DNA of 64,000 nucleotides from Takashimella koratensis. Its lineage: Eukaryota; Basidiomycota; Tremellomycetes; Trichosporonales; Tetragoniomycetaceae. The stretch's first letter is position 1. Each line of letters starts with the position of its first letter. Both the position numbers and the translations under genes were made by a program. Under the pieces are notes generated by a model. It was not told where the DNA came from and ran no database searches. It saw nothing but the letters and a program-made list of their open reading frames with translations. The DNA lies in the NCBI GenBank assembly GCA_003116875.1, contig BCKT01000010.1:1029342-1093341 (forward strand). The letters run 5' to 3'. This document shows, one piece after another, positions 44,499 through 54,753 of this stretch.

Positions 44499-45174
44499 TC
44501 ATGCGTCAAGGTCCATTGGAGTCGGCTCGTCACATGCGACATCGGATGGGACGACATCAGAGGACGCAAGATCGGTAGAAGGTCTCACGGTATTGGAAGA
44601 GCCCGCGTCTGAATGTTCCTGTTGTGTAGAACCAGCCACTAGGAGAGTCAGACTTTCTCCGCGGTCTGCTATTATCCTAACAAAGAGACCACTTACACTT
44701 CCTCTGGCGGAGCTCATTGCGGACTGAGGTGATGAGCATTGGGAATCCTAGCCAAGACCGACGATTGGCGGGAGCCTCGTCAATGGATTTGAGAAGCAGA
44801 GTGGCGTACTCGGAAACTGTCTGTTCTGTCTTGATTCGATTGTAGTTTCCTCGGAGGTACAACAAGCCTGTGTGGATGCGATTCTATTCTCAACGTTTCA
44901 GTCACTATTGAATCTGGAGAGACTTGGCCTGTCACATGGTTCAAGGTACACTCCTCCCCCTCCCAAGACTTACCCTGATTATCTGCTGGTCCTCTGGGAT
45001 GTCGAGATTCCACAGCACGTCACTTTGATATCCGAAGAGCATCAAGCAGGAATTGTTCAAGTTTGTCATTGCGTCTTCTAGCTTTCTCAAAGCTTCATCC
45101 ACGCTGTAACCTTCGGTTGAAGGCATAGACGGAGCCGCCGAAGCGTTGTCGTGGCTCTGCCCGCCGGACGACAT
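44499..45174 (-). CDS. Orphan small protein A of a same-strand gene array
   Basis: I do not recognise this protein. Three exons splice cleanly: 45174-44974, 44883-44697 and 44638-44499, with donors GTAAGT and GTAAGT and acceptors ATAG and CTAG, giving 175 residues. It has no signal peptide or membrane segment. After a Ser/Ala/Pro-rich start comes a helical part, EALRKLEDAMTNLNNSCLML, then YLRGNYNRIKTEQ, YATLLLKSIDEAPANRR and FPMLITSVRNELRQ. The C-terminus is acidic and Ser-rich, ending CDEPTPMDLDA. It is the first of five small minus-strand genes of similar size and exon number up to 50.6 kb. A helical scaffold or regulatory role is possible but not shown. Confidence 0.6.
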
Positions 45175-45904
45175 CTCGTGCAAGACACGGGACTCTGTGA
45201 ATGTGGAATGGGTTTGAAGGTGAGTATCAGCTGTATGGTAAACTGTGAGTGAAAGAGATAAGATCGAAGAAAGGTCTTGGACAAAGGGGGGGGGGGGGGG
45301 GGGGGGGGGGGTGTATTCATACCTTACGAGTCGTCCTGCACCCCCACAGATCCTCCTCAACTCGCCTTCTCCCCGGTCCGCTTTGCCTGAGTCAGCACCC
45401 TCAATCCTCTTTTGTAGTGGAGCTTTCAGCTTCAGCCCAAACGTGAACGAGTACACCGTACCTCCTTTCCATTCCTGCACCGCTCTGCGGTCGCCGTGGG
45501 GCAGTAGAGGACGGCGAGGGTTGCCCGGCGCAATGCCTGAGGACAAGTTGGACGGCGGAAGGCGGGAGGATTGGGATGGTGCGTTGGCAAGCTCTGCGCG
45601 AGCTTGTAAAGTACAAGTTGCGTGCTTTTAGGTGATCACTTTCTCCGTATAAGAATACATTGCTGTGAACTGCCCATTGAAGTGCAGTGCAGAGTCTCAC
45701 GCAGGCTGTATGTTGAGCTACAGACCTGTACAAAAACGAGATAAAAGAACGGCAACTTCAGAATCACTCAGAATCACTCAAAGATCAGAATCAATCAAAC
45801 ACCTTTCAGTTTGAACCAGACGCTACAGCTCAAAACTCTCGTCGCTCGATCGGAAAAAGTCAATCGTTGTAGCCCTTCGGGATGAGCTGAAAGCAGGAAA
45901 CTCA
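45175..45904. other. Spacer between orphan genes A and B with a poly-G run
   Basis: About 730 bp. It holds the promoter of gene A, with a 26-base G run, and the 3' flank of gene B. A direct repeat CAGAATCACT occurs twice near 45762-45780. No gene supported. Confidence 0.45.
45286..45311 (+). repeat. 26-base poly-G run upstream of orphan gene A
   Basis: Twenty-six uninterrupted G at 45286-45311, about 110 bp upstream of the gene A start codon. It could lie in the promoter or in a 5' leader intron. It is the third long G run in the window. Confidence 0.92.
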
Positions 45905-46549
45905 TCATGGCGATCTGTAGGTCGCAGTGGACTGGTTGTAGTAGCCGGTGGTAGACTCTGCACCTGAGCTCGCACCGGAGGTGGCTATTGTAAAAAATGT
46001 GTTAGGACACTGAATGTAAGGGAAGGGACAAGGTTTCAGAATGTGCTTAGAAATGTATAACTCACAAGGCATGGAGACAGTCTCTGGGCTGGCGGGGTCT
46101 GCCTTGAGCAAATCCTTGACGTCGAGGATTGCCCTGGGGAAGTCTTTTCCGAAGGGCTGCGTTTTGCCCGCACGGAGTCGAGCCTCCTCAATGCGTTTGA
46201 CAGCGACAACGAGGGCGGCGGACGGGGTCGAAGTAGCATTGACCCAGGCAGTCGCATCCTGCAGAAACTTCGAGGCTGTAACGGTACCCGCCTATTGAAA
46301 AGGCACAAAATCAGCTACCATTCATCCGTTGTTTTTAATGTAGGTACTTACATACAGCTTGGCATGACTGGGCCAGCACGTGGCCTCGTGAATCTTTGCC
46401 GATGGTTTGGAGAAGATGCCATTGCTTGTCTTGTTCAAGTCCGAAGTAGCAGCGAGCAGGTAGCTCAGGAGTAGGTTCTTGGACGACGAGGACCGAACGC
46501 CGGAAGTCTTACTTCGGGCGGTGACTGAAGTCCGCTTGCCTGAAGTCAT
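45905..46549 (-). CDS. Orphan small protein B of a same-strand gene array
   Basis: Not recognised. Three exons starting at ATG 46549 (MTSGKRTSVTARSKTSG) encode about 170 residues. A basic, Ser/Thr-rich N-terminus is followed by a helical segment (NLLLSYLLAATSDL), an exon with WPSHAKLY at its end, then KFLQDATAWVNATSTPSAAL, VVAVKRIEEARLRAG and FPRAILDVKDLLKADPAS. A last short exon gives a Ser/Thr/Gly tail ending STATYRSP at TGA 45905-45907. No signal peptide or membrane helix is evident. Size, exon number and orientation match the neighbours A, C, D and E, but similarity in sequence to them is weak. Confidence 0.55.
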
Positions 46550-47528
46550 AGCGGTCGACGAAAGCGTAGACAGAGTTGGCGGCTTGGTGTGTAGATCTGG
46601 TAAGCGGCGTGATGGGATGATGAGGGAAGGTCAAGGAGGATGAGAGGAATGTAGGGGAGAAGTCAGCATCTTTTAAGTCTTGTGGCCAGACATTAGTCTC
46701 CCACATCTGCACCGAGCTCGTCTTCGTGTCTATCGCGTGCTATTGGCAAAGCCCCACCATCTTCATCGGCAAAAGGACACCCTCCTTTCGTCTCCCACGA
46801 CTTCCAGACCTACTCGTGCTCGCAAACTCTAGCACATCCTTTACAAGCCTACGATCCATTATGGTGTATCTGGACGAAGACTGAAAAAGCCGACGAAGGC
46901 TGCGGCCAATCCGCCGGTAGCTGTACCGGGGAGCTCGCCGTAATTGGCAGGTGATGTATAACGAATCCTTCACGCCATCCTGCGAGCTACGACGTGAGAG
47001 ATTTGGAAGACCTTGTATTTCAAATCAAAACGCAAGGGTACTGTATACGCTTTATGCCTAACACACCTGACTCTCGCTCCCACCGCCCGCGTACTGAGTG
47101 CCGGCAGTCGATGATTGGATGCATAGAGTGAACCGCAAACACCAAAAACAGACACCTCCAACATGTGTCACACAACTCCGCCTCTATCACCCCGCGTCAA
47201 CCATATTTTCATTTCCTTCGATGTCGAGTGGGACAATGAGGCTGACCGTGTGGTACGAGTGGAAATGTGGTGTTCTCATGAGTGTCGATGTCCTTCGGAG
47301 GGATCATTTGGTTTTGCGCATCGATTACAAAATCGGAGAGGACATAGGGAGCCTCAAGCGAACATGCCTCGTTACCTGGGGCGATGATTCTGCCAGAACG
47401 CTTTCTTAAAGCAGGGAAGCCAATGCATCACCCAGCACAGCGGACCGCTGCATGCCACACCCCTCGTTTGAAAAGGAAATAACGGATATCCTACAAGATT
47501 CTGCACCCGCAAAAACACTCTTTCGAAG
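46550..47528. other. Spacer between orphan genes B and C
   Basis: About 980 bp with the gene B promoter at left and the gene C 3' flank at right. A plus-strand open frame of 103 codons (47098-47409) has no domain and no splice support. Nothing else seen. Confidence 0.4.
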
Positions 47529-48300
47529 CTAATCGCCAAGTCTTGAGGGCTCCTCGGGGGCTTGTGGGTAGGTCAAGCCTTGCCAAACACCCTCATTCAC
47601 CTGATATAACTGATACGATCTGGGTCCTAGCAAAGCAGCTTAGAGAGGTTACAACCCATATTACTGTCTACTTACCTATGATCTTTGGAGGTTCGTAAGA
47701 GTCCTCGGCAAACTTGTGTGACATAATGCTGATGATGACACTTCCAAACTCTTCAGGGGAGAGTTCGGGTACGTTTAGCCTTTTAGCTAGTGTTGACGCC
47801 AGCTCGCGCGCGTAGGTGCTTTGAGCAATCATCTCAGAGTTAGGAGGTCCAAGATCGAGGGCATCGGTAAATCGCGTTTGATATTGTTTGATGAGGTTTC
47901 GATACTTGACGAGCTCTTCTGCTCGAATGCACTGAAAGCGTTACTTTTGTCAGCGCCATCTCTCTCGGCTGGGTCGAAGATTACTCACACCGAAACATGT
48001 TTGTGAAGCCTGCGAGCTGTCCAGGTGGGCTTGCGGTGCCGCTTCCGTGGAATCTGCGGCGTGAGTAGGACAGGACGTCAGTCCTAAACGGTCCATCTCA
48101 GTGCAAATCCGGGATAGGGTCTTCTTGACCTCTGCGTCTCCCGTAGCCTTCTCATTTTCTTCTTGGATCTTACGCCGATTCGCCTCGGGCATCTGATCGT
48201 ATGAGGGTTGAGAATTGGTATTTGTCGCATCGTCTACAACGTGCGATATGTCGCCATAATCGTTGTTGTCATCCCAGTTGTCTTTGGTCAAAGGCGCCAT
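47529..48300 (-). CDS. Orphan small protein C of a same-strand gene array
   Basis: Not recognised. The ATG at 48300 starts MAPLTKDNWDDNNDYGD, an acidic Asn/Asp-rich N-terminus. A helical stretch (ANRRKIQEENEKATGDAEVK, KTLSRICTEMDRLGL) leads to a GTGAGT intron. Exon 2 gives CIRAEELVKYRNLIKQYQTR, TYARELASTLAKRLNVPELS and FGSVIISIMSHKFAED; a second GTAAGT intron joins the tail YQLYQVNEGVWQGLTYPQAP and EEPSRLGD at TAG 47529-47531. About 205 residues. The C-terminal NEGVWQ segment resembles ENVWTR and PDVWTR of the neighbouring genes E and D, the best sequence link between these genes. Cytosolic or nuclear location is inferred from the lack of a signal peptide. Confidence 0.58.
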
Positions 48301-48763
48301 TCTGTGCTTCAAATTCCTGGGCAAGTGTAGGAAGGTGATGAAAAGTGAGTCAAGAAAGCAGTGGCAAGGCTTTGGGGGAATAGTTTACCATGATATACGC
48401 ACACTAAGCACTTTCTAAGCGGACCGGCAGTTGACCTCCCTTCAAAACCTGATCTAAAAGGATGCTACACTCATGGCTCTCACATTCTGTGCACAATGAC
48501 GTACTTGAATGGTTGTGTGAAAACCAGCGCAGAAACGCTGCGCCGCTTTACCCGTGCAGCTTTGGCTATGTCTGGAAGAGACAAAAGATCGATCAGACGA
48601 TAGCCGAGCAACCCGAAAAAAAAAACTTTTTCTTGGAGAGACATGTACATGCAGCAGCTCTCTTGCCTAGCCCAACACCACTTGCCCACCTCTTGCCGTC
48701 CAAACCAACTTCCTTTCACTTCTCTCCCTTGTTGGCTGTCTCGTCGAGAACGTCGAGCTTGCA
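48301..48763. other. Spacer between orphan genes C and D
   Basis: About 460 bp with the gene C promoter and the gene D 3' flank. An A run (48619-48627) is present. No gene supported; the plus-strand frames are shadows. Confidence 0.4.
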
Positions 48764-49437
48764 TTACGTCACCGAGGAAGACGTGGTCGTTGCAGGCTGG
48801 ATGCTTGTTTCCCTCGTCCACACATCCGGATTGATCGTGAGGTTCTCGGTCTCTGCAAGCCAGAGGGCACTTCAGCGCTGATCCGCCAATCTCCTGGAGA
48901 GAAGCGAGCACTCACCGCTGGGCTCCTGTAGCTCAGACTTGCCTTTCATGGAGTTGCACGACTCTTTGAACCTCTTTTCCATGGAGCAAACGAACTCTCG
49001 CCAGGACTCGCTACCCGATGGGCCAACCATGGTCCTGACAAACTCGAAGCCCACGTTCAAAGTGTCGATTGAGGGTCCCTTCTTGCTCAACTTCGTATGG
49101 AGTGTGCCAACAAGCCGCCAACAGTCATCGGCTGCAAAGATTGGAGCGCACAGAGGAATATCAGCCACATTGTTTCTCAGACTCACAGTGGGGCAGTCCA
49201 ATTCAAGCGACTGGTGGTCTGCGCAGCGGCGGGTTTCTTTGAGGGTGTTGAGAGTGGTGTGAATCTGTGCAACCGATGAGATCATCTGTTGTCTCAAAGT
49301 AGGGGGCGCCTCTTTGCCGAATTCGTCACCCTAGTCGCTGAAGGTGAAGAGGAGTCCCCGTTCTCTGTCGAAAGGGGTTGCAGAGCCCTGAGGGCGTTTT
49401 TTTTCTTCCTTCGCTCTTCAGGAGTCGAAGGTGGCAT
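48764..49437 (-). CDS. Orphan small protein D of a same-strand gene array
   Basis: Not recognised. The ATG at 49437 starts MPPSTPEERRKKKNALRALQ, a basic N-terminus that could be a nuclear signal. The frame then changes at a CCCCC run (49302-49306); one more C, or a 44-nt intron with a weak GTGACG donor, would continue into QMISSVAQIHTTLNTLKETR. The body is helical (CWRLVGTLHTKLSKKG, FEFVRTMVGPSGSESWREF, CSMEKRFKESCNSM). A GTGAGT...TTGCAG intron joins LQEPS to ETENLTINPDVWTRETS, ending TSSSVT at TAA 48764-48766. A further possible 55-nt intron (ACT|GTGAGT...TTTGCAG) lies within the body but would break the frame. The tail resembles that of gene E (DENVWTRKS), so D and E are probably paralogues. 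Confidence 0.52.
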
Positions 49438-49881
49438 TGTGGCCCGTTTGGAGTTGAATCGAGCTGGGGTGGTAGCAGAGCTGTTTGCAAATTGTATGGC
49501 TGAGCAGAGACGAGAAAGACAGATGTTTTGCTTACTGTTCACCAACGGGAAGTAGAGCTACTGCTCGGACACTCGTTCCCCCTGCCTAACCCTGATCAGC
49601 TCTGTCCTACACTGCAGCTGGATTCCAGTCCCTCCCTTCATCCCTCACAGCAATCAAGCCGGCGCACGAGGAGAGACCCTCACTTGCTTACTCATTCCCG
49701 TCTCCGTCCGGCCAACCCTTCCTCGGTCCTAGCCGCCCAGCATTCGGTTAGACAGATCTGTACAGAATCCTCCTTTCACCACCAAGCGTTCTAGCATGCA
49801 CCAGAGGCTACAAGAGCTGACTTGTCAAAGATGTGAGAGACATATACATGTGGCATCTCTCTAACCTAAACACCAAGTCAA
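49438..49881. other. Spacer between orphan genes D and E
   Basis: About 440 bp. Near 49530 an AACAGTAAGC context could be the donor of a 5'-leader intron of gene D. No gene supported. Confidence 0.4.
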
Positions 49882-50599
49882 TCAAGCCAAATCCTTGTCG
49901 TCATCAGAACTCGCATCCTTTTTCGGCTCTCCTTTTTCGTCACGCTCATCGTTGAGGACCCAGTAAGCGGGTTATGTCAGCCCGTGGATGAAGTTCCTGC
50001 CGGAGCAGGCTCAGTAGGCGATTTCCTCGTCCACACGTTTTCGTCCAAGGCAAAGCTTCCCGAATCCTCAGAATCTGCAGTGCGCGGGCAAACTGGTAAT
50101 GAATGAGGTAATGTCGTTGGCTTTCCTCGAAGCCGCGGAAACGCGACTCATGAAGTCGAATCCCCACAACTGACCAGTGTCATCTGACGACGGCGACGAC
50201 TTGATTTCTTTGAAAGCGGATTTGACGAGCCCTCGGGCTTTCCGCGAAGCGATGGTAGAGCGACACTATCAATGTCAGCAGTTGCATTTTAGTGCGACGT
50301 ACGTTGTAGCAGAATTCAAGGTTGTCTTCGCTGTGTTCTGAGCACCGAATCACTTGAAGCCTGGCAATCAATGCGCTGATTGGCTTGTCCATCTTCGATT
50401 CCAGTACGTCGTAGGCGGAGCTGCGTTTGCTCGTCGACACCGGTGTCACTTCAGCAGCAGAAAAAGTGCCCGAAACCATGTCCGCTTCTGAGGATGGCTC
50501 GTCTTTCGGCTTTTTGGGCTGCTTCGGCTTCTTGAATGGCGGTTTCTGTGCCTTGCCTGGTGTTTCCGTCCCGTCAGGGTAATCTTCGTCGAACGGCAT
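49882..50599 (-). CDS. Orphan small protein E of a same-strand gene array
   Basis: Not recognised. The ATG at 50599 starts MPFDEDYPDGTETPGKAQKP and runs into a Lys/Pro-rich segment (FKKPKQPKKPKDEP) that looks like a nuclear localisation signal. A helical part follows (YDVLESKMDKPISALIARLQ, CSEHSEDNLEFCYN). Introns with GTACGT and GTCAGT donors lead to STIASRKARGLVKSAFKEIK, then a tail SFALDENVWTRKSPTEPAPA. The tail may stop at TGA 49977-49979, or a further splice may replace it with DEKGEPKKDASSDDDKDLA ending at 49882; I give the longer span. The DENVWTRKS segment matches PDVWTRETS of gene D, also at DNA level (GTGTGGACGAGG in both). If that string is instead a conserved intron donor, the protein similarity would be only apparent. 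Confidence 0.52.
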
Positions 50600-51245
50600 G
50601 GATAGGAAGGGTGATTACTGTCTGCTTGGGGTGGATGATTGTAGCGAAAAGGCAAGTTGCAAGGTGAGGCGTTTCTGAAGCTTCAGCAGGGATATTTGTA
50701 TTCCCTCACCCCCCCCCCCCCTTTTTTCCCCCCCTCTTAACCCCTCGAGCTTGTCTTCCACCCGCTCCTCTTCCAGCCCCGCTCCACAAAGTATACCTTC
50801 TGTCATACACGTACATGTACAACCACGCGTAAATGATTGGATCCCACTCGCTTAAACACCGTCGTCTTCACCCAGGCGACCTATACAGAGTTCCACTCGG
50901 GGAAGCCACAACTCCACAGATCTGTCCTGGTGTTATCCTTTCATTTTACATCTTCTAGCAAGCCTCACAGAGCGCCCGTCTCCACAAACTCACATTTGCT
51001 GCTTCCTCTCTTTTCATGCTGCCTCCTAGATCTCTCGAGCAGCTGGGGCTATGCTATTTAGCCAACGACAATTCACTCAGTTGAACAACGCTCTCAAGCT
51101 CGTTCGAAGGCGACATTTACAGATTTGCATAGCACTTGTTGTTCCTCCAAAAACACGACGAGTCAAGACTCTCCAGCCCACGTTCCCTTCTGAAGACTCT
51201 AGCCTTCTTGTTTCACCAAGACAATTTCTGATCATTTCCTCTCCC
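50600..51245. other. Intergenic region between orphan gene E and the coronin-dUTPase gene
   Basis: About 650 bp. Contains a C run (50709-50721) next to a T6C7 tract, within the promoter of gene E, and the 3' flank of the fusion gene. No gene supported. Confidence 0.45.
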
Positions 51246-54104
51246 TCAGATAACGCGAGAGACGGCGCCGAAGCCGCCAGTCGAGCCAAAGCCACCTGCG
51301 CCACGAGTGGTCGCCTCGAGGTCCTACACTGTCAGTAGATAGAAAGGAGGGGTGATACTCACGTCGACTTGCATGATAGGCGCCATGCGGATCTCCTCGA
51401 GGATAAGTTGGGCGACACGGTCTCCGGGTTGGACTAGGTGACGTGTCAGTGGGAAGGTACATGTATGGCGTAAGAGCAAGCTCACTGGTGAAGTCGTTGT
51501 CAGACAAGTTGAAGAGGAGAACCATGACGGGTCCACGGTAGTCGGCGTCAATAACACCGGCTCCGCAGTCGATGGAGTGCTTGGCAGCTGGGATGGGTCA
51601 GTCGAGAGCTAGACGAAGACATCGTGACAGTACTCACCGAGACCGCTGCGAGGCGCTATCCGACCGTAGGTACCAACAGGAATAGCAATAGACAATTGCA
51701 AATCGATAAGAGCCTTGCCACGCGCCGGAACGACCTTCTCCTCGGCGCTGTAAAGGTCGTAGCCCGCAGCAAGGGCGGAGCCACGGGTGGGGACCTTGCC
51801 CTTGTTGGACAAGAGCTTGACGAGCAGGTAGTCGGATGGCTTGAGCGGGGTTAGCTGAGGTTCATCGAGCTCTGACGCGCCAACTTACCGCGGTGACAGT
51901 TGGTGCCTCAGAAGTTGGAGCGGGCGCAGCGACGGGGGCGGGCTCGGGGGCTTTTGCCGCCGGGACAGGCTCCTCCTCCTCATCGGGCTGCTCAATCTCG
52001 AGGTCCTTTGCCTTGATCTCGGGCTCCGAGACTGGGGCGGGGACGACGACGGGTGCAGGGGTGGGCTCGGGTTCAGGCGCCTTGGGGGTGGGTGCTGGCT
52101 CAGGCTTGGCGACGACAGGCTCAGGCTTGACCTCCGCCTTGGGTGCGGGCGTAGCAGCAGCAGCGATCGGAGCGGTGTTGGCCGAGGTAGCGTGAGTCTC
52201 GAGATCGACGAGCTTGGGGCGGGCGGTCTTGCCGGCGAAGAACTCCTCGGCAGTAAGCGCGGATTCGATCGAGTTGGCAGGAGGGAAGATGCTGGTCAGG
52301 GTTAGCACATGTATAAATAAGACCTAGAGATGAATAGAGCGGCTCACTCAGACTGGAAACTCTCGGCCTTGCGCGGGACGATGAAGCTGAGGGGCTCGAT
52401 GGCGCCGCCGGCGAGCTTGAACGCGCGGGCAATCTCGTTCTCGGAGACGTCCAGGCTGCGACGCGGGATGAAGCCCATGCCTCGTTCTAATGTACCAGGT
52501 CAGCCACACGTATGAGATTAATGGCAGGTGCGGAGCTGGGAGAGATCTTTGTCAGGACTTACGGGGGTCAGACGTCTTGTGCTCGTTCAAGAAGTGGAAC
52601 TGGTCGCCCTCGAACTCGTAGTATCGGATGTTACCGTCACCCTTGCCCGCGAGGAAAAGAACGTCGTTGCCCTCGGCGAAGAAGGGCATGAGGATACCAC
52701 TACAAGCGTAGCCCGAGTTCGTCAGCTTCTTCTGTGTGCTAAGACATTCTACAGGATGGCTAAAGACTCACGCGCTCGAGTCGAGACTGTTCGTGTCAAG
52801 GTTGCCGAGACCACCGGTTTCCCAGAGGCAGAGCTGACGGTCGGACATTTTGCTGAACTGTTGAGACTGTCAGCGCCTGCGCTATGGATCGCCAAGTGCT
52901 GACACTCACGCCGGTGGTAGCGATACGGTCCCTGTCACCGAGCCAGACGACACGGGAGCCCTTGATACCGCTGTGCCCGTCGGCGACACGGACGGCCTCG
53001 GTGCCCGCACGAGGGTCGAAGAGACGCAACTTGCGGTCCCTACACGTCTGTTCATTGTCAGCGGAATACAGAAGCCATGTCTGCAGACACGAGCAGACCC
53101 GGAATCTCTCATGCGACATACCGTAGCAAGGGTTGTGCCGACCGAGTTCCAGCAGAGACCCTGGATAGTGTCGTTGTGGCCCGTCAAGGTAATGTGGGGT
53201 GCGTCCTGGCCGTGTTCAATGTCCCAGAGGCGGACAAGGTGGTCGCCGGATGCGGAGGTGAGGACATTAGACGCGGCGGGGTGGAAGATGACTTGACCGA
53301 CTTTGCTACCAGGGTGTTAGCGCTGAGGTCATGTAAGGGGGTGAGGACGAAGACTCACCGGCCACCGGCGTTGAGCTTGCCAACAGGGCTAAGGTCAGTT
53401 GGCGCCCATCCGTCCTCGCCCCAGCCCTCGAACAACGAGTCCTCGATGTTCCACAAGAAGACTATGTGATGTCAGCTGCAGCCGTTGCGCACAAGTATCC
53501 AACTTGGTGAACGTCAAAACAACTCACTCTTTCCATCTTCACCACCCGAAACCACGAGGCTGTCGTCAAATGGCGACCACGCAGTGTCGAGACTGGCGAG
53601 GAGTCAGCTGCGAACAAGCAACGAGGAAGACATAGCTAAGGATGATTTCAACAGCACTTACACCGGCGCAGTGTGTCCACGGGCAAGAGGGAGGATGTCA
53701 GGGAGCTTGGCTGGGACACCCGACGGCGGAGGGGTGAAAGGGGAGAACGATGGGAGGACGGCAAAGGCCTGAGCGCGAGTAGAAGGACAAGAGGTAGCAT
53801 TATCGTCAGCGTGACCATCATAGATCACAACCTCAGACTTCTGACAAGCTCGCCTGCACTTACCCCACCGCCCGAGACCTGCCAGTTGATAGCAATGTAC
53901 TTTCCGCCCGCAGTGACGAGGTCCGTGTCCCATGCGGATCCGCTGATCTTTGCGTTCTCGTAGTTGACCTTGGACCGGTTCCCGAAGACGTGGCGGTATT
54001 TGGACTAGAGGGGTCAGCTGATACAAGGGTAGCTGGAAGATGGATGCAGGGATGGGTCGGGCTGGTTTGAATGGAAGACTCACGGGGCGGACGAAGCGAG
54101 ACAT
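51246..54104 (-). CDS. Coronin fused to dUTPase (WD40 actin-binding protein + dUTP pyrophosphatase)
   Basis: Two activities in one predicted protein of about 655 residues. The ATG at 54104 gives the coronin hallmark [15 protein letters not shown] (across an intron), then a WD40 propeller ([54 protein letters not shown]) and the coronin extension ([27 protein letters not shown]) to about residue 373. A disordered Ala/Pro/Glu linker follows. A 49-nt intron (GTAAGT...CTAAC...CAAG) then joins VTA to [15 protein letters not shown], starting a complete dUTPase with all five motifs: [48 protein letters not shown]. Stop TGA 51246-51248. No Met precedes motif 1 and no stop follows the coronin part, so a separate dUTPase gene is unlikely. 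Coronin binds actin filaments; dUTPase removes dUTP to protect DNA. The usual coronin C-terminal coiled coil is not seen. Confidence 0.85.
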
Positions 54105-54753
54105 GGTGAGGAGGTTTCAGAGCAAGACTACAAGGGAGACAAGAAGGCAGGGCAGACAAGGGTTGGGATGCGGTGCGGTAGATCCGAGTGGTCTAGATAT
54201 AAGTAGGTGGATGTAGGGACCGTGGTGGGTGGATGTGTGAGATGATAACTATAAGGTGGACGCTATCAATGACCAGGTCGGGCCCATCCACTACCACCAC
54301 CCCGACGCGTCCGGTTCATCTCCGTTTCACATGCGCCAGCCACCGTGGGAAACTGAAATGCCCCCCACCGCACAGCCCCGAGTGGCGGCCTCTCTTCGTG
54401 GCAGACCAAAACCCTCCAAAGTCAACCCTGCTCCAGACGGCCGAGTACATGGTCGCCCGGGATATGAGACTCACCTTTGAGCACTTGGTATGCTGTTTGC
54501 GCTGGAAGGCTCTCTCCTTTGAGTCTTTGGTCGAAGGAAGCAACGCCCAGCAAACGACCCTCCTTTCTGCCACCGACCAGTCGCTCAGTTGTTGTAGCCG
54601 GTTTATGCTACGAACAGCATTGGGTTTACTTTTCAACTCCCAGCCCCCCTCAAACTTTTATCTCTATCCCATCGAATCACTATATACATTTACACACCCT
54701 CAGCCTGTTGTCGTCTACCACTACTCTTTGACCCTAAACCAAACTCAACATCA
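54105..54753. promoter_or_regulatory. Divergent region between coronin-dUTPase and orphan gene F
   Basis: 649 bp between divergent start codons. A TATATA element at 54681-54686, 68 bp upstream of the gene F start, is a plausible TATA box. The coronin side is purine-rich on the plus strand. Other plus-strand frames (for example 54233-54832) overlap the promoter and show no domain. Confidence 0.45.

Noticed and set aside
42597..44612. 671-codon plus-strand open frame over the nucleoporin exon
   Set aside because: An Arg/Leu/Gln-rich frame-shifted shadow of the FG repeats, with no domain.
47098..47409. 103-codon plus-strand open frame between orphan genes B and C
   Set aside because: No domain, competing frames on the same strand, and no promoter features that support it.
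51246..51888. A stand-alone dUTPase gene next to coronin
   Set aside because: No Met before motif 1; the nearest ATG is inside the intron and followed at once by TAA; coronin has no stop before the splice. The fusion model explains all exons.
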